A stretch of DNA of 64,000 nucleotides from Diogma glabrata (taxonomy: Eukaryota > Arthropoda > Insecta > Diptera > Cylindrotomidae). Both the position numbers and the translations under genes were made by a program. Where the stretch lies: positions 81,994,199 through 82,058,198 of the forward strand of contig OY856186.1 of the NCBI GenBank assembly GCA_963693315.1. Direction: 5' to 3'. Positions within the stretch are counted from its first letter, which is position 1, and each line of letters begins with the position of its first letter. The notes under the pieces were generated by a model. It was not told the DNA's origin and ran no database searches. It saw only the letters and a list, made by a program, of their open reading frames with translations. This document shows positions 45,350 through 56,785 of this stretch, piece after piece.

Positions 45350-46060
45350 TTCTTGTACCGATGATTATACAATTAGTTGAAGATGAGCATAAGCAATGGC
45401 CACTAACGGCGATGAACAAATATGACCTTGCTTGGCTGTTGTAGCGATGATTGTATACCAATTAATTGACGATGAGCATGAGCAATGACTAATAATATCG
45501 ATGAACAAATATAGCCTTGCTTGGCTGTAAAAGCGATGATTATATACAAAAAGTTGACGATAAGCATGAGCAATGACTAATAATATCGATGAACAAATAT
45601 AGCTTTGCTTGATTGTAGAAGCGATGACTATATACAATGTATTGACGATGAACATAAGCAATGACTAACAATATCGATGAACAAATATAGCCTTGCTTGA
45701 CTGTAGAAGCGATGATTAATATACAATTCATTGACGATGAACATAGGCAATGGCTACTAATATCGATGAACAAATATAGCCTTGCTTGATTGTAGTAACG
45801 ATGATTATATACAATGCATTGACGATGAACATAAGCAATGACTAATAATATCAATGAACAAATAAAGCCTTGCTTGATTGTAGTAACGATGATTAATATA
45901 CAATTCATTGACGATAAACATAAGCAATGACTAATAATACCGATGAACAAATAAAGCCTTGCTTGATTGTAGTAACGCTGATTATATACAATGCATTGAC
46001 GATGAACATAAGCAATGGCTACTAATGACGATGAACAAATAGCCTTGCTGTATTCCTGTG
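45350..46060. repeat. ~88-bp minisatellite
   Basis: About eight copies of a unit containing TTGACGATGAACATAAGCAA, GATGAACAAATATAGCCTTG and GTAGAAGCGATGATTATATA. A 136-codon open frame across it merely reflects the repeat. Confidence 0.9.
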
Positions 46061-46937
46061 ACTATCGTTGATAACCAAACAAAATAACTCCAACACAGCA
46101 TAGTATATAATAAAGTTGATAATTTATTTCAGATAACTACAATCATCGCCTTCATTGTTCCATTTTTATCAAAAATCACAACATTATAGTAGGTTGTTCA
46201 ACTGCACAAATTTCACAAGAAAAATCAATCTTACAAATTTAATTTATAAATTAAAACACTAGAATATTCGATTGAGCACATTTAATTGAATAAAAACTTA
46301 TTTAAATTTAAAGTTAAACATCGATGCAAGAATTAGACTCCACTAGTTGAAGTTCTAAAAAGTAAGAGATCTTTTTCTAATCGACCATGAATAATAAAAA
46401 TAAAATATTAAGAGAATTAAATTCCAAAATGTTACCATATATATATATTTATATATATATGTCAGCGTCGATGTTCAAAACTTGAACTATTTAATTTGCT
46501 CAAAAAATTATTTCGATGAACAAAATACTGGGTTTTTTTGAATTTATTGCAGTTGGATACACTGATGATGAAAACTGATATGTAATATTGTAAATCAAAA
46601 TAAATAAAGTAAGTTGAAAATTGTTATCTATGAAATGTATTTTATCAACGAAAACTGCTTCCCCTTTCAGATGCTGTGGCTGATATCTATATTATTTGGA
46701 ATGCTGACGAAAATAATTAAGGTATCTTCAACATTTGATGTAAGTTCTTAAACTATAATATCTTTACAATTAAGAATTATCATTAATAATTTTTTTATAT
46801 TTTACAGATAAATGAAACAAAAACTAATTAGGAACAGCATTAATAATTGAAATTAATAATAATGAAAACTACATTGATGGTGGATAAGGAGATTTCGGGT
46901 AATTATGATTTTTTGCATAACAAATTTTTGGTATTTA
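46061..46937 (+). other. Unassigned sequence with an exon-intron-like motif
   Basis: CCCCTTTCAG (46670) precedes a 70-nt stretch opening ATGCTGTGGCTGATATC and ending at GAT|GTAAGT (46741). A 67-nt intron-like stretch ends TATTTTACAG (46807). Joining them gives a tiny ~31-codon frame with a stop. It may be coincidence or a small gene carried by family E. Confidence 0.3.
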
Positions 46938-48231
46938 CGAGGGCAATTTGAAAATTCCGTGATATTGAAATGAAAGAACTGGTTTTTGGGATAACTGTTA
47001 TTTTATTTTTCAACGTAGTCACCTTTTAGCTCGATTCACCGAGCCCAACGTTTTTCCAACTTTTGCAAGCCGGTCAAAAAATATTATTTCGGGAACTCTT
47101 CAAAATAGGCATTTGTTTCGGCGATGACCTCCTCATTTATTGTGAATCTTTTTCCTCCGAGCCATTTCTTCAAGTTGGGAAATAGAAAGAAGTCGCAGGG
47201 AGCCAGATCTGGAGAATACGGTGGGTGAGGCAGCAATTCGTAACGCAATTCGATTAATTTTTGGGTTGTAAGAAGACACGAATGAGCTGGTGCATTGTCA
47301 TGGTGGAACAGGATTTTCTTCTTTTTCAAATGGGCACGTTTCACCTTCAATGCAGCATCGAATTTATCAAGCAGATCACAATAATATTGCCCTGTTATTG
47401 TTCTTCCCTTTTCTAAATAGTTGATCAGCAATATCCCTTGCTCATCAGAAAAAACGGTGGCCATAACCTTACCGGCCGAAATGACGGTTTTTGCCTTCTT
47501 CGGAGCATGTTCGTCTGGAAAAGTCCAATGTTTGACTGTTCTTTCAACTCAGGTGTGTAGTGATGGATCCACGTTTCATCAACGGTCACAAAACGGCGAA
47601 GAAAGTCAGGTGGATTGCGCTTATTCATCTTCAAACACTGTTCCAAAGTGGTTTCACGAAATCGCTTTTGCTCCGGACTTAGCAAGTGCGGCATCCATCT
47701 CGCCGATAGCTTTCTCATTCCCAGTTCTTCGTGCAAAATGGAATGCACGCGTTCGGTTGAAACGTTCACCATCTCAGCTATCTCGTCAATCTTTAAGCGG
47801 CGGTCGGCCAACACGATATCATGGATTTTATCGATGAAATGTGGAATTATAACCTCTTTTGGGCGTCTCGAACGTGTTGCATTATTTGTGTTTGTACGGC
47901 CACATCGAAAGTCGTTGAACCACTTTTGCCCCATTCCATACGATGGAGCAGAGTCACTGTAATACTTCTGCAACTTTTCTTTAGTTTGTTTGATGGTTTT
48001 TTCCTGCAAAAAGTAATGTTTCATAAGAACACGGAATTCACTTTTTTCCATCGTGGCGAAAATTTAGAATCTTTTTCTCTTTCGAAGGCTGTAGAAAATT
48101 TGTTTATTGATAGATTCAATTCAAATTTTTTTTGGCTCGCTAAATATGATGACAGATGTCAAAACCATATTCACCTCGCCGATCCGAACGCCTTCTGTTG
48201 ACAATATCACGGACTAATCAAATTGCCCTCG
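46938..48231 (-). mobile_element. mariner transposon, nearly intact
   Basis: 1294 bp bounded by TA (46936-46937, 48232-48233). The 30-bp terminal inverted repeats begin CGAGGGCAATTTGA, end TCCGTGATATTG and match at 27 of 30 positions. It contains one transposase gene with three lesions. It lies inside the long family E copy. Confidence 0.95.
47003..48051 (-). pseudogene. mariner transposase, one frameshift and two stops
   Basis: The start is ATG at 48051 (MEKSEFRVLMKHYFLQ). The N-terminal helix-turn-helix region includes SYGMGQKWFNDFRCGR and IDKIHDIVLADRR. The linker has RWMPHLLS, the WVPHEL-type motif. The catalytic triad is complete: VDETWIHHY, HHDNAPAH and PPYSPDLAPCDFF, with 34 residues between the last two Asp, i.e. 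D,D34D. The frame slips at the A-run at 47531-47533 (apparent one-base deletion), and premature stops occur at 47084 (TAA) and 47036 (TGA). The last codons before the natural stop at 47003 still match mariner (IELKGDYVEK). The total of about 349 codons is the usual length. Inactive as it stands. Confidence 0.93.
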
Positions 48232-48565
48232 TATTTTCAGACTACCTTATCCAGCGTCAACAACATTTTTGTTTTGTTTCAGCAAATTTTTGTAAAAATT
48301 TGCTATTTACTTTTTAATTTACTTTTATTTTCTCTATTCTATCATAAAATATTGGCCTATGTCATATTTTATCAGTGATAGGATTTTTTGTTTAGTTATC
48401 CATTCTTTAACAAAAAATATAAAAACCAAGAAAAGAAAGATTTACGTCCATCAACACCTTTGAACGTATGTTGTTGTGGGACCTTGGTCTTAAAAGGTTT
48501 TTATGTGTTATTGGGACACATATTGTAATTCCTACAACACAACACATTTTATTAAACTTTAAAAT

Positions 48566-48999
48566 GAAAAATTCATGATTATTCATCAAAATTCAAGGCC
48601 AAAGAAAAGTTTTTTCATGGAAATAATTATTAACTTTATTCAACTACTGTTATTTTGGATATAACACTTTATAATTTATATTTTAAATAAACGTCATGCC
48701 TTTGTCAGGAAAATGTTTTCAAGTAGTTGTTCCAATCACGGTGAAATTGTTGCAAATATTTTTCTTTGTTTGAATAATAAACTTTGAGATAAGGTTGTCA
48801 TTACTTCAACTTTTTTTTCAGTGTGGTAGATCGTGAAATATATTATAGTAATTTTTTCATAACTAGTATTCCGTATCGCGAGGAATAACAAATTCATATT
48901 AGAAAATATTTCATTATTCATTTATTGCACTTTTTTTCACAATTCTCAATTCACAGGGAAATGCCGGATTAGACCTACTGATTGAATTGATTTAAAAAA
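48566..48999. other. Unassigned AT-rich sequence
   Basis: Contains TTTTTTTTCAGTG (48811-48823), the complement of the CACTGAAAAAAA terminus seen at 3441 and 44629, so a second such element could span this region. Content gives no support. Confidence 0.3.
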
Positions 49000-49570
49000 T
49001 TATAACAAAATAAAAAACTTTTTTCAAGATTCCAAATAGAAGAGAATATTGCAAAATCAAAAATTCAAACTGTTTTCAAAATTCCAAAAATATTTTAAAA
49101 ATTATAATAAAATCAAAATTTGAATTTTTTTTTCAAAATTCTAAAACTATTGCAAAAATATTATAAAATTAAAGATTGAAACTTTTTTCAAAATTCCTAA
49201 AATATTGCAAAAATTATAAAAAAATCAAAAATTTAAACTTTTTCAAACTTAAAAAATTATTACAAAATCAAAAATTTAAACTATTTCAAAAGTCCGAAAA
49301 TATTGCAAAAATTATAACAAAATCAAAAATTGGAACTGTTTCCAAAATTCTAAAAATATTGCAAAAATTATTACTCATCAACAAAAGCATAACAACATCA
49401 AAAATACAAATATTTTTCAAAATTCTAAAAATTATAATAAAATGAAAAATATCAAAAATTACACTTTTTTTGATATTCGAAAAATATTCCAAAAGTTAAT
49501 CCAAATTGAAATTTCAAAATTTCTAAAATATTGCAAAAATTATAACATTTTCAAAAATCCCGAATGTTCA
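49000..49570 (-). repeat. AT-rich ~60-bp repeats of family B, inverted
   Basis: Reverse complement of the ATTTTTGGAATATTTT / AATTTTGAAAAAGTTT repeats seen at 25500-26290 and 31750-32520. A decayed family B left end lies in the same orientation at 50630-50790. Confidence 0.75.
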
Positions 49571-49701
49571 AGCTTATTTTCCAACTGTTCCTGATATTGA
49601 GAAGTCGTGAAATCTGGAATCACACAAAAAGTTACTTTTAAGAAACATCTTCCTTATAATTCATCTTCCTTCAACACCTTCCTTAATATATGCAAAAAAT
49701 G

Positions 49702-50256
49702 AAGTGCGTAATCTTTACGCGCGGTTGAAGTAAATCTTCTTTGGCTACTAAAAGTAGTTTTTAGTATAACTAAAAATATTAAACATAAAATAAAAATGTT
49801 ATATTGAAATTTAGAGTAGTATTTATTGATAATATAATTTAAAATATTTGTGGTACGAAACATATTTACATAGTGTATTACAAAGTATTACAAATTAAAT
49901 TTAACTATGAATACATGTCCATTTAATTTAACAACAAAATTTGGTACAACAAGTGATGCGGTTTTATTTGAAGAAATTTAGTGGATTTGCAAAGTAAAGT
50001 TTATATTTCTCACTTTAGTTATCATAAACCTCTAATTTTATATTTCAATTATGATAATAATTGAATTGACTTTGTAGTACATTATGTAAATATGGCTTTT
50101 TATTACACATGATGATGTTGCAAATTATATTATCAATAAATGCTACTCTAAATTTCAATATGACTCATTTAATTTATATTTAATCTTTTAAGTAATACCT
50201 GCTACATTAGCCGAAGAAGTTTTACTTCAATCGCGTGTAAAGATTTCTAGCACTTT
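49702..50256. mobile_element. Foldback element with ~150-bp inverted repeats
   Basis: The left arm from GTGCGTAATCTTTACGCGCG through TTGAAATTTAGAGTAG pairs with the right arm ending CGCGTGTAAAGATTTCTAGCAC. The inner loop is about 250 bp, AT-rich and non-coding. No target duplication was resolved. Confidence 0.65.
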
Positions 50257-50629
50257 TTTAATTGTTTGAATGAAAAATAAGAAAAAAATATGAATTTAAA
50301 AAATAACGAAACTCAATAATTAACTAAAATCGATACGTCTTACTCATATAATATTTAACACGAGACAATAAAAAAATATAATAACATTAACAAATGATAA
50401 GCTATTAAAATTTCATTCCAAAAAATAATGACACATAATCGAATTGTATCGTATACTTCCCGAAAATAATATTCGATTGTCTTTATTATTTCATTGTTGT
50501 TTGAATTTCTTCTTTATTTTATTTTTATATTATTGTTCGATGCAGTTGTGTGAATGTATGTGTTTAAGATTTAAAATCAGAGTGTAGTATGATAGAGATG
50601 AATATATATGGTTTCATTATAATTTATTT
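50257..50629. other. Unassigned AT-rich sequence
   Basis: No gene or element end recognised between the foldback element and the family B fragment. Confidence 0.35.
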
Positions 50630-50790
50630 TACTTACCGTCATTTCCGTTTGGAAATGTTACTTCCGTCCGAAAAAATGTTTGAGTTACTTTTTATATCGC
50701 TCCTAAAGAAGTTTTACTTAAAAAAAGTGGGGGTTAGATTTTCATTTTTGGCTCAAGATTGTCTTTCGGACCGAATTAATACAAATATAA
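50630..50790 (-). repeat. Decayed family B left-end fragment
   Basis: The reverse complement shows TCGGTCCGAAAGACAATCTTG, GAGCCAAAAATGAAAATC and CCCCCACTTTTTTT, parallel to 30907-30985. Confidence 0.6.
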
Positions 50791-51039
50791 TACAAATGAT
50801 TTACTTTTACGGCAATATCATGTCACGTTTTGACTAGATACTTTCTAAAGTAGCTCCGTTTCATTCCCAATAACATTATCGTGATATGAAATTTGTGTTA
50901 TCAGTTGACAATAAATTGTTGTTTTGATAAATAATGCATACGTATACCAATAGCTGCATTTCATGAAACCAAGCGATCCGGATCCGTTTAAGTTTTACAT
51001 GCAAAACAACAACAAAACCAGATTCAAATTTGTTTTTGA

Positions 51040-51960
51040 ATCACAAATCACGATCTAACAAGGTGATTCTATCTCTCCTATACTCTTTAATCTAGCCTTG
51101 GAATATGTGTGCCGTCAAAAGAAATTACCGACTAATAATAATATCTTGTCAATAAACTCAGTACAGATGATCGCGTACGCTGATGATGATCCTCGATCGA
51201 AGTGCAGCTGTTATGAGTGATACTTTCAAGTCGCTTGAGAGTGGTGCTAGTAAAATTGTTCTTTAAATTAACTACCATAAAACCAGGCATATGAATGTTT
51301 CAAGAGAAGCTTAGAAGAAAGATTTGATGTGCGGCGATGAACGAATTGAGGGAGTTGAATCCTTTAAAAATTTGGGATCAATGTTTAACTCAAACAATAG
51401 CATACTTACAGATATAAAACTCAAATCTACTAAATTAAAACCTCTTCTTGGATCACCGTATGTATCAACTAACACAAAACTCAAGCTATGCAACACGTTA
51501 ATTAGACCGGTGGTGATGTATGGGTCACAAACGTGGACCCTTGCTCAAAATGACGAATCACATTTATCTGTATTTGAGCGTTAGATGCTACGCTATATTT
51601 TTGGTCCACTTAAGACAGATGGTGGAGAGTACAGAACGCGATATACCTTTGAGATCAGAGACCTTCTTGAGAGTTCAGATATAATAGGTTGTATCCGTTC
51701 CAAAAGGAGTTTTTTGTTTGGGCATGTTCTACGAGCCCATTCACAGTCTGGAATGATTAAAAAAATGTACGTTAGTGCCCAGAGAGTGGGCGACCACGAG
51801 GTAGACCACCACTGCAATGGGAGACGGACGTAATAAACGACCTTAAAGAAATCAGCTGCCATGGTAATTATGTCGCTGTTGCGAATGACAGTGGTGATTA
51901 TTCGAATCTGATTAGCCTGGCAACGCTCCTACATGGATCATGAACGCCACTAAAAAAAAA
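51040..51960 (+). pseudogene. Non-LTR retrotransposon RT C-terminus (RTE/BovB-like)
   Basis: RT blocks QGDSISPILFNLALEY (51060) and AYADDD (51176), the catalytic box region, are followed by FKNLGSMFNSNNS, KLKLCNTLIRPVVMYGSQTW (about 51470-51530) and FGPLKTDGGEYRTR with GCIRSKRSFLFGHVLRAHS. This is the C-terminal domain common in insect endonuclease-reverse transcriptases. Stops and frameshifts occur at 51055, 51240, 51584 and later. It ends GCCACTAAAAAAAAAG, an A-rich 3' end. The endonuclease and fingers are missing (5' truncation). Confidence 0.85.
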
Positions 51961-53168
51961 GAATCATGATCTTAAAATTAGTTATTGTTTGAAAATGTAG
52001 ATGAATAAATATTTTGTATTTTGTTGTTGGTATTAATGAAGAAAAAATAGAAAAACTAAAAACCAAACGCATCCAAATTAAAACAAATTCGAAAACTGTT
52101 GTGTTTAAAAATAATAATCGAAGAAACAAATATGAACAAAATGAATTACCTATTTATGTATTAAGGGCATAAAGTAAGTCTTTTCCGCTTGAGAGTGAAA
52201 TTGTTGGTCGAGGCGATAGCCGTGAGAAACAATCACTCGAAAGCAAAAAAGATACTTTATTGCATACAAGATTTTTTGTACGAGTAAGATTCTGTATTAT
52301 TTGCATAAATAAAAATACATATATTTAAACAAAATTGTAAAATATTTTTTCGAAAATTATTTTATCAAAGTAGTTTTTCGAAATAATAGTAATTTAATAA
52401 CTTTAGGCATTGTTATTTCAATTTTAGGCATTGTTATTTCACTTTTAGCATTGTTATTTCAATAGGAAAAAAAGGCCTGCTTTATGTACATTTTTTGAAT
52501 CGCAAAAGTGAACTTTACGGTTTACTCGTACAAAAAATATATTTATAAGTATTTGTTATCAAAATATTACACATACACAATTGTAATTTAATTTCTTTCA
52601 GTAGCAAACATTAATTTGAAAGGCGAAAACATTAATTTGAAAACGCAAAAAATTGAGATGTCCAACGTCTTGAAGGGCGTATTGGAAGTTATGCAAAGAA
52701 AGTTGTTATACAAATTATATTACCTTTTTATGTTTTATTTTTAGACACAACCAACTACACAGAGAGAAATGATTTGTCAAAATTAGTAAACAAAATTAGT
52801 TTTATCCAATTTATACCAAACATTTCTCCAATTTCCAGCCAACAAGTTTCTTTGTTATGACTTATTCAAATTTGTTAATTTAAGCAAAAATTTATTTGTT
52901 TGATTATTAAATTAATTTGTAGAATTATAAAATATCCTTCTATTTAGAGCTTATAAAAGTACCAACCAACATAGCGACAGCGTATTTAAAGCGTATTTGA
53001 GGATCTGATGGATGAAATTTTTGGAAGTCATTCAATTATTTCCAACACCCTTGTACTTCGTCTTTCAGGTACAGAATTAACGGCGCTGATCTCCTTCCAC
53101 TACTAGAAACAGCATATTTAACAACCTCAAATTTTGTAAGTGATGGAAATGTGTAAGTGCGTATCGTT
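51961..53168. other. Unassigned AT-rich sequence
   Basis: Contains a threefold direct phrase TT(T)AGCATTGTTATTTCA(A/C) (52405-52460). No gene or transposon terminus is recognised. Confidence 0.35.
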
Positions 53169-53479
53169 GACACACACAGTGGCGGATTATGCCTTTAAGG
53201 GGCCTGAGGCGAAAACAAATTTTGGGGCCAAATTTAAGATTTTACCAAAAATTTTATATGTATTTCTGACAAAAAAAACATTTTTATTCTTAAAACTTTT
53301 TAATAAAAATATAGAAAATTTGATATAAATAAATATATATATATACCTACATATATTTATTTTACTGTCTGTCATTTTGTACAAAAAATTATCAGATTTA
53401 ATAAATATGCAACATATAATAAACAAAAAAAACTGTAATATAAAAACATAAATAATATAATATTTATATCATAATGCAT

Positions 53480-54030
53480 AAATCAGGTACATGCATATAA
53501 AAAAAAAGCTATTTATCATAAAATAAGAAATAAAAAGTATAAAATACAACATGAGTAATAATTTCATAAAATTTCCTTTTCTGTTCGAATCAATACCTTC
53601 TCGATGACAACGAAATGCTAAACTCAAAGTGGCTAATAGCTTTACTGTAGCTGCAACTCTTTTTAAAACTTCCCGTCAGCATTTTTGTTGTACTTCAATT
53701 TTACGAGCTATTTGAGTATCAATACGTCCACTTACAGATAATCTTTTTTTCAGACTCAACATAGAATTAAAGTGATCTCTAGAAGATTCATGTTTTATTA
53801 ATTCACGGTTTAAATTTTTCCAATCGTTGAACCCTGTTATGAATTTTGATTTCGATCGCGACAACAGCTTGCAAACATATTGCACACATAGTAAATATTT
53901 TTGCACACATAATAAATATTTTTACTTGTTTCATTGTTTCAGAAAAAATAAACCATTCTCGATATTCTTTCGAACCGTTAGCCTTTAAACAATAAAAATT
54001 ACTTTCATATATAATATAACGAGTCATCAA
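53480..54030 (-). pseudogene. hAT transposase fragment, TTF zinc-finger end to first catalytic region
   Basis: SKEYREWFIFSETMK (about 53975) belongs to the TTF-type finger. After a frame change FITGFNDWKNLNRELIKHE and SRDHFNSMLSLKKRL follow, then KIEVQQKCWREVLKRVAATV and LSLAFRCHREGIDSNRKGNF (about 53600). This order is diagnostic of the zinc-finger-MYM-type-1-like hAT proteins. The family normally continues another ~500 residues; here it runs into unrelated sequence and a stop. Confidence 0.8.
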
Positions 54031-55612
54031 ATAATAGTCGATTATTTTTCATAATCATTATTACGAATGTCATTTGAGGTCCCGAGTGCGCGTAGCGCAC
54101 GAGGGAAATTTTTGACCTCAAATGGCATGAGTGGTAATGTTGAAAAATAATCGACTAATAATTTGATTACGAGTTGTATTTAGCAGACAATTTAACGAAC
54201 AGAAATAGTAACATTATTTCATACAACATATTCGTTTGTTGTCAAACAAAATTAAATATTATTTCATCTTAGTAGGCGCATAAATGTTATAAATTTGTAA
54301 TTTATTTTTAACAAATAAACATAAACATTCAATCATTTATGAATGAAAACGGACATTTTTACTATTTGCAAATTGCATTTTCACATAATTTTGTATGTGT
54401 ATTTTGGTTTTAAATTAATATATTAAGTAGGCGGAAAATATTCGAAAATATTCGCTGTTCCTTCCTACCAGAAAAAAATAATCGAAACAAATCGTTTTGA
54501 TTTGCTAAAAAATAGTAAATGAAGCGTTTTGATTGGACCTTATTGAAACTTTTGTTTTTGAGTTGAATTGTCATATATAATATCACGAGTCGTCAAATAA
54601 TAGTCGATTATTTTTCATAATCATTATTACGAATGTCATTTGAGGTCCCGAGTGCGCGTAGCGCACGAGGGAAATTTTTGACCTCAAATGGCATGAGTGG
54701 TAATGTTGAAAAATAATCGACTAATAATTTGATGACGAGTTGTATTTAGCAGACAATTTAACGAACAGAAATAGTAACATTATTTCAAACAACATAATCC
54801 TTTGTTGTCAAACAAAATTAAATATTATTTCTTCTTAGTAGGCGCATAAATGTTATAAATTTGTAATTTATTTTTGATAAATAAACATAAACATGCAATC
54901 ATTTATGAATGAAAACGGAAATTTTTACTATTTGCAAATTACATTTTCACATAATTTTGTATGTGCATATTTGTTTTAAATTAATATATTAAGTAGGCGG
55001 AAAATATTTGAAAATATTCGCTGTTCCTTCCTAACAGAAAAAAATAATCGAAACAAATCGTTTTGATTTGCTAAAAAATAGTAAATGAAGCGTTTTGATT
55101 GGACCTTATTGAAACTTTTGTTTTTGAGTTGAATTGTCGGTTGTAATACCACGAGTCATTGAAATTTTTTCGAAAATTTTTTGATTTTACGAATTAAATT
55201 ATTTAGCAACACTGCGAATCAAAGCGCACAATAAACCACGAGTCCGAAGGACGAGTGGTTTAAGTAGTGGTTTGATTGAGCAGTGTTGCTTAAAAATAAT
55301 TTAATGAGTAAAATTGAAAAATTTTAGACAAAAATTTCAATGAAGAGTGGTATTTAATGAGATAATTTTTTTTAAATTATAATTTTTTTTAAAAGATAAT
55401 TTTTAGTTTCTAAATTAAATTTTTTTACAAATTATTCAATAATACAAAATTGTGTTAAAATGCAAATAATAAAAATGTCCGTTTTCATTCATAAATGATT
55501 GCATGTTTATGTTTATTTGTGAAAAATAAATTACAAATTTATAGCATTTATGCGCCTACTAAGATGAAATTATATTTCATTTTGTTTGGAGAAAAAATGA
55601 CAACATAGAATT
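54012..55612. repeat. Tandem palindromic elements with CGAG-type cores inside the hAT
   Basis: Two direct ~565-bp units (54012-54576, 54577-55140) each start with a long hairpin. The arm AATAGTCGATTATTTTTCA pairs with TGAAAAATAATCGACTA around a core holding GTGCGC-gta-GCGCAC flanked by CCGAG and ACGAG. A third hairpin (55150-55368) has different arms (TAAATTATTTAGCAACACTG with its complement) and the core CCACGAGTCCGAAGGACGAGTGG. An inverted copy of the inter-hairpin spacer follows (55440-55610). Non-coding. Confidence 0.8.
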
Positions 55613-55680
55613 TTCATAACGACAAAGCAAAATTATCGACGACAAGAAGAATTGCCGACAGTTAAAACAAAGCCTACTGT

Positions 55681-55872
55681 TTAAATATCACAGTTTGTAT
55701 TAATGAAAAATAAAATTTCTGACAGCAAAAAAAAATTATCACTGATATTTCTAAAGTATGTCATATTTCTGTCTTTGTATTCTACTTTTAAGGAGGATAT
55801 TTTTCCAATATTGTAAGGTTTATTATTAAGGAAATGATTTATCATTTGATCTGATACTTGTAATGGCCACAA
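55681..55872 (-). pseudogene. hAT transposase N-terminal fragment
   Basis: LWPLQVSDQMINHFLNNKPY matches the DP-LWP motif region preceding the TTF finger in ZMYM1-like hAT proteins, followed by MTYFRNISD. It lies 1.6 kb upstream of the rest of the gene, separated by the palindromic insertions. Confidence 0.65.
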
Positions 55873-56431
55873 GGTAATATTAATTATATGCTTAATTATA
55901 TGCTTAAAATTGAGGTTTTCAGTTTAATGCTTTCAATAACTTGTAGGTCTTAAAAGAAATCCAAAATCATTGATGAAAACTTAAAACTCAAATATACTTC
56001 AAATACCCAAAAAATACTTATCTAAATTTTATATTTTTATCAATAATTTTGCGATTAATACAGCCCATTGCAAATAAAGTTTTAGTATTAATATTCATTC
56101 GTAATAGTGGAACTTTTCAAAACAAAAGGTTTTTTCTACGATACAAATTGGAAATCGAATACATTAAAATATTATAAAACTATCAAATTAGAATTATTAA
56201 AATAAATACATGAAAAAAAGTAATACAAATTGACAACCTAACACTTTTAAATGTGGGATAATATAAAAAAAATCTTTAGTTTTTAAAACTTTGGGTGAAT
56301 GAACGCAGTCATCTGATATTTGAATACCTATAAAACATCATTACTATTTGTCGCGAGGGGGCCAAAGGTGCATGTGGGGCCAGAGGCGGCTGCCTCTTCC
56401 ACCTCTATGGTAATCCGCCACTGGACACCCA

Positions 56432-56785
56432 GACACAGTGGGCGTATTGGTATTATGAAAGGGATTATGAAGAGAAAAACAAAAACAAAAAGATTGCATT
56501 GAAAATAAGCTCAAGGAAATAAAACAGCGGCAACTGGATAAGGCTGACTAACACAAGGAAAATTGGGGGCCATTAAAAATTTTATGCAAATTTCAAATTT
56601 TTGTAATTTGCTTTATTATTTTATAATTTTATTATATATGAAATGTATTTATATATGAATTAATGAATTAGAAAACTGTGATATAATTTACTGTGTTAAA
56701 AAATTTATTTCGTCAATATATTTTTTCAATAAATTCATTGAACAGCATTTGGCATCGATTTTGATTACTGAAGAAATCATTAGGC
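56432..56785. other. Unassigned AT-rich sequence
   Basis: Lies between the hAT and the family A unit; no feature recognised. Confidence 0.35.

Larger units (their letters stand above)
44853..48565 (+). mobile_element. Family E repeat, long copy with minisatellite and nested mariner
   Basis: The head (GATCTACGGGTGTGACAACCCC to GGCTGGATTATTGGCAACT, about 45180) and the tail (about 48250 to ACACAACACATTTTATTAAA) match the compact 8214-8842 copy. Between them lie an 88-bp minisatellite, about 850 bp of unassigned sequence and a mariner. Either this is the longer parental form or the compact copy is a deletion derivative. Confidence 0.65.
53177..56423 (-). mobile_element. hAT element (TTF/ZMYM1-type), internally deleted, with 8-bp target duplication
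   Basis: The termini CAGTGGCGGATTATGCC and (reverse complement of the right end) CAGTGGCGGATTACCAT are flanked by GACACACA (53169-53176) and GACACCCA (56424-56431), 7 of 8 identical. The minus strand holds the N-terminal transposase parts only; the catalytic and dimerisation regions are gone. A block of palindromic repeats (about 54012-55612) splits the coding sequence. Confidence 0.85.

Noticed and set aside
45365..45950. Two overlapping ~100-136-codon minus frames with repeated YLFIDIISHC units
   Set aside because: They follow the 88-bp minisatellite and change frame between units; no protein family is recognised.
47421..48201. Three plus-strand frames of 115-138 codons
   Set aside because: Antisense shadows of the mariner transposase gene.
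44629..48823. Giant CACTGAAAAAAA-ended transposon spanning 44629-48823
   Set aside because: The termini match by about 12 A-rich bases only, and the interior is accounted for by family E and mariner. Coincidence is likely.
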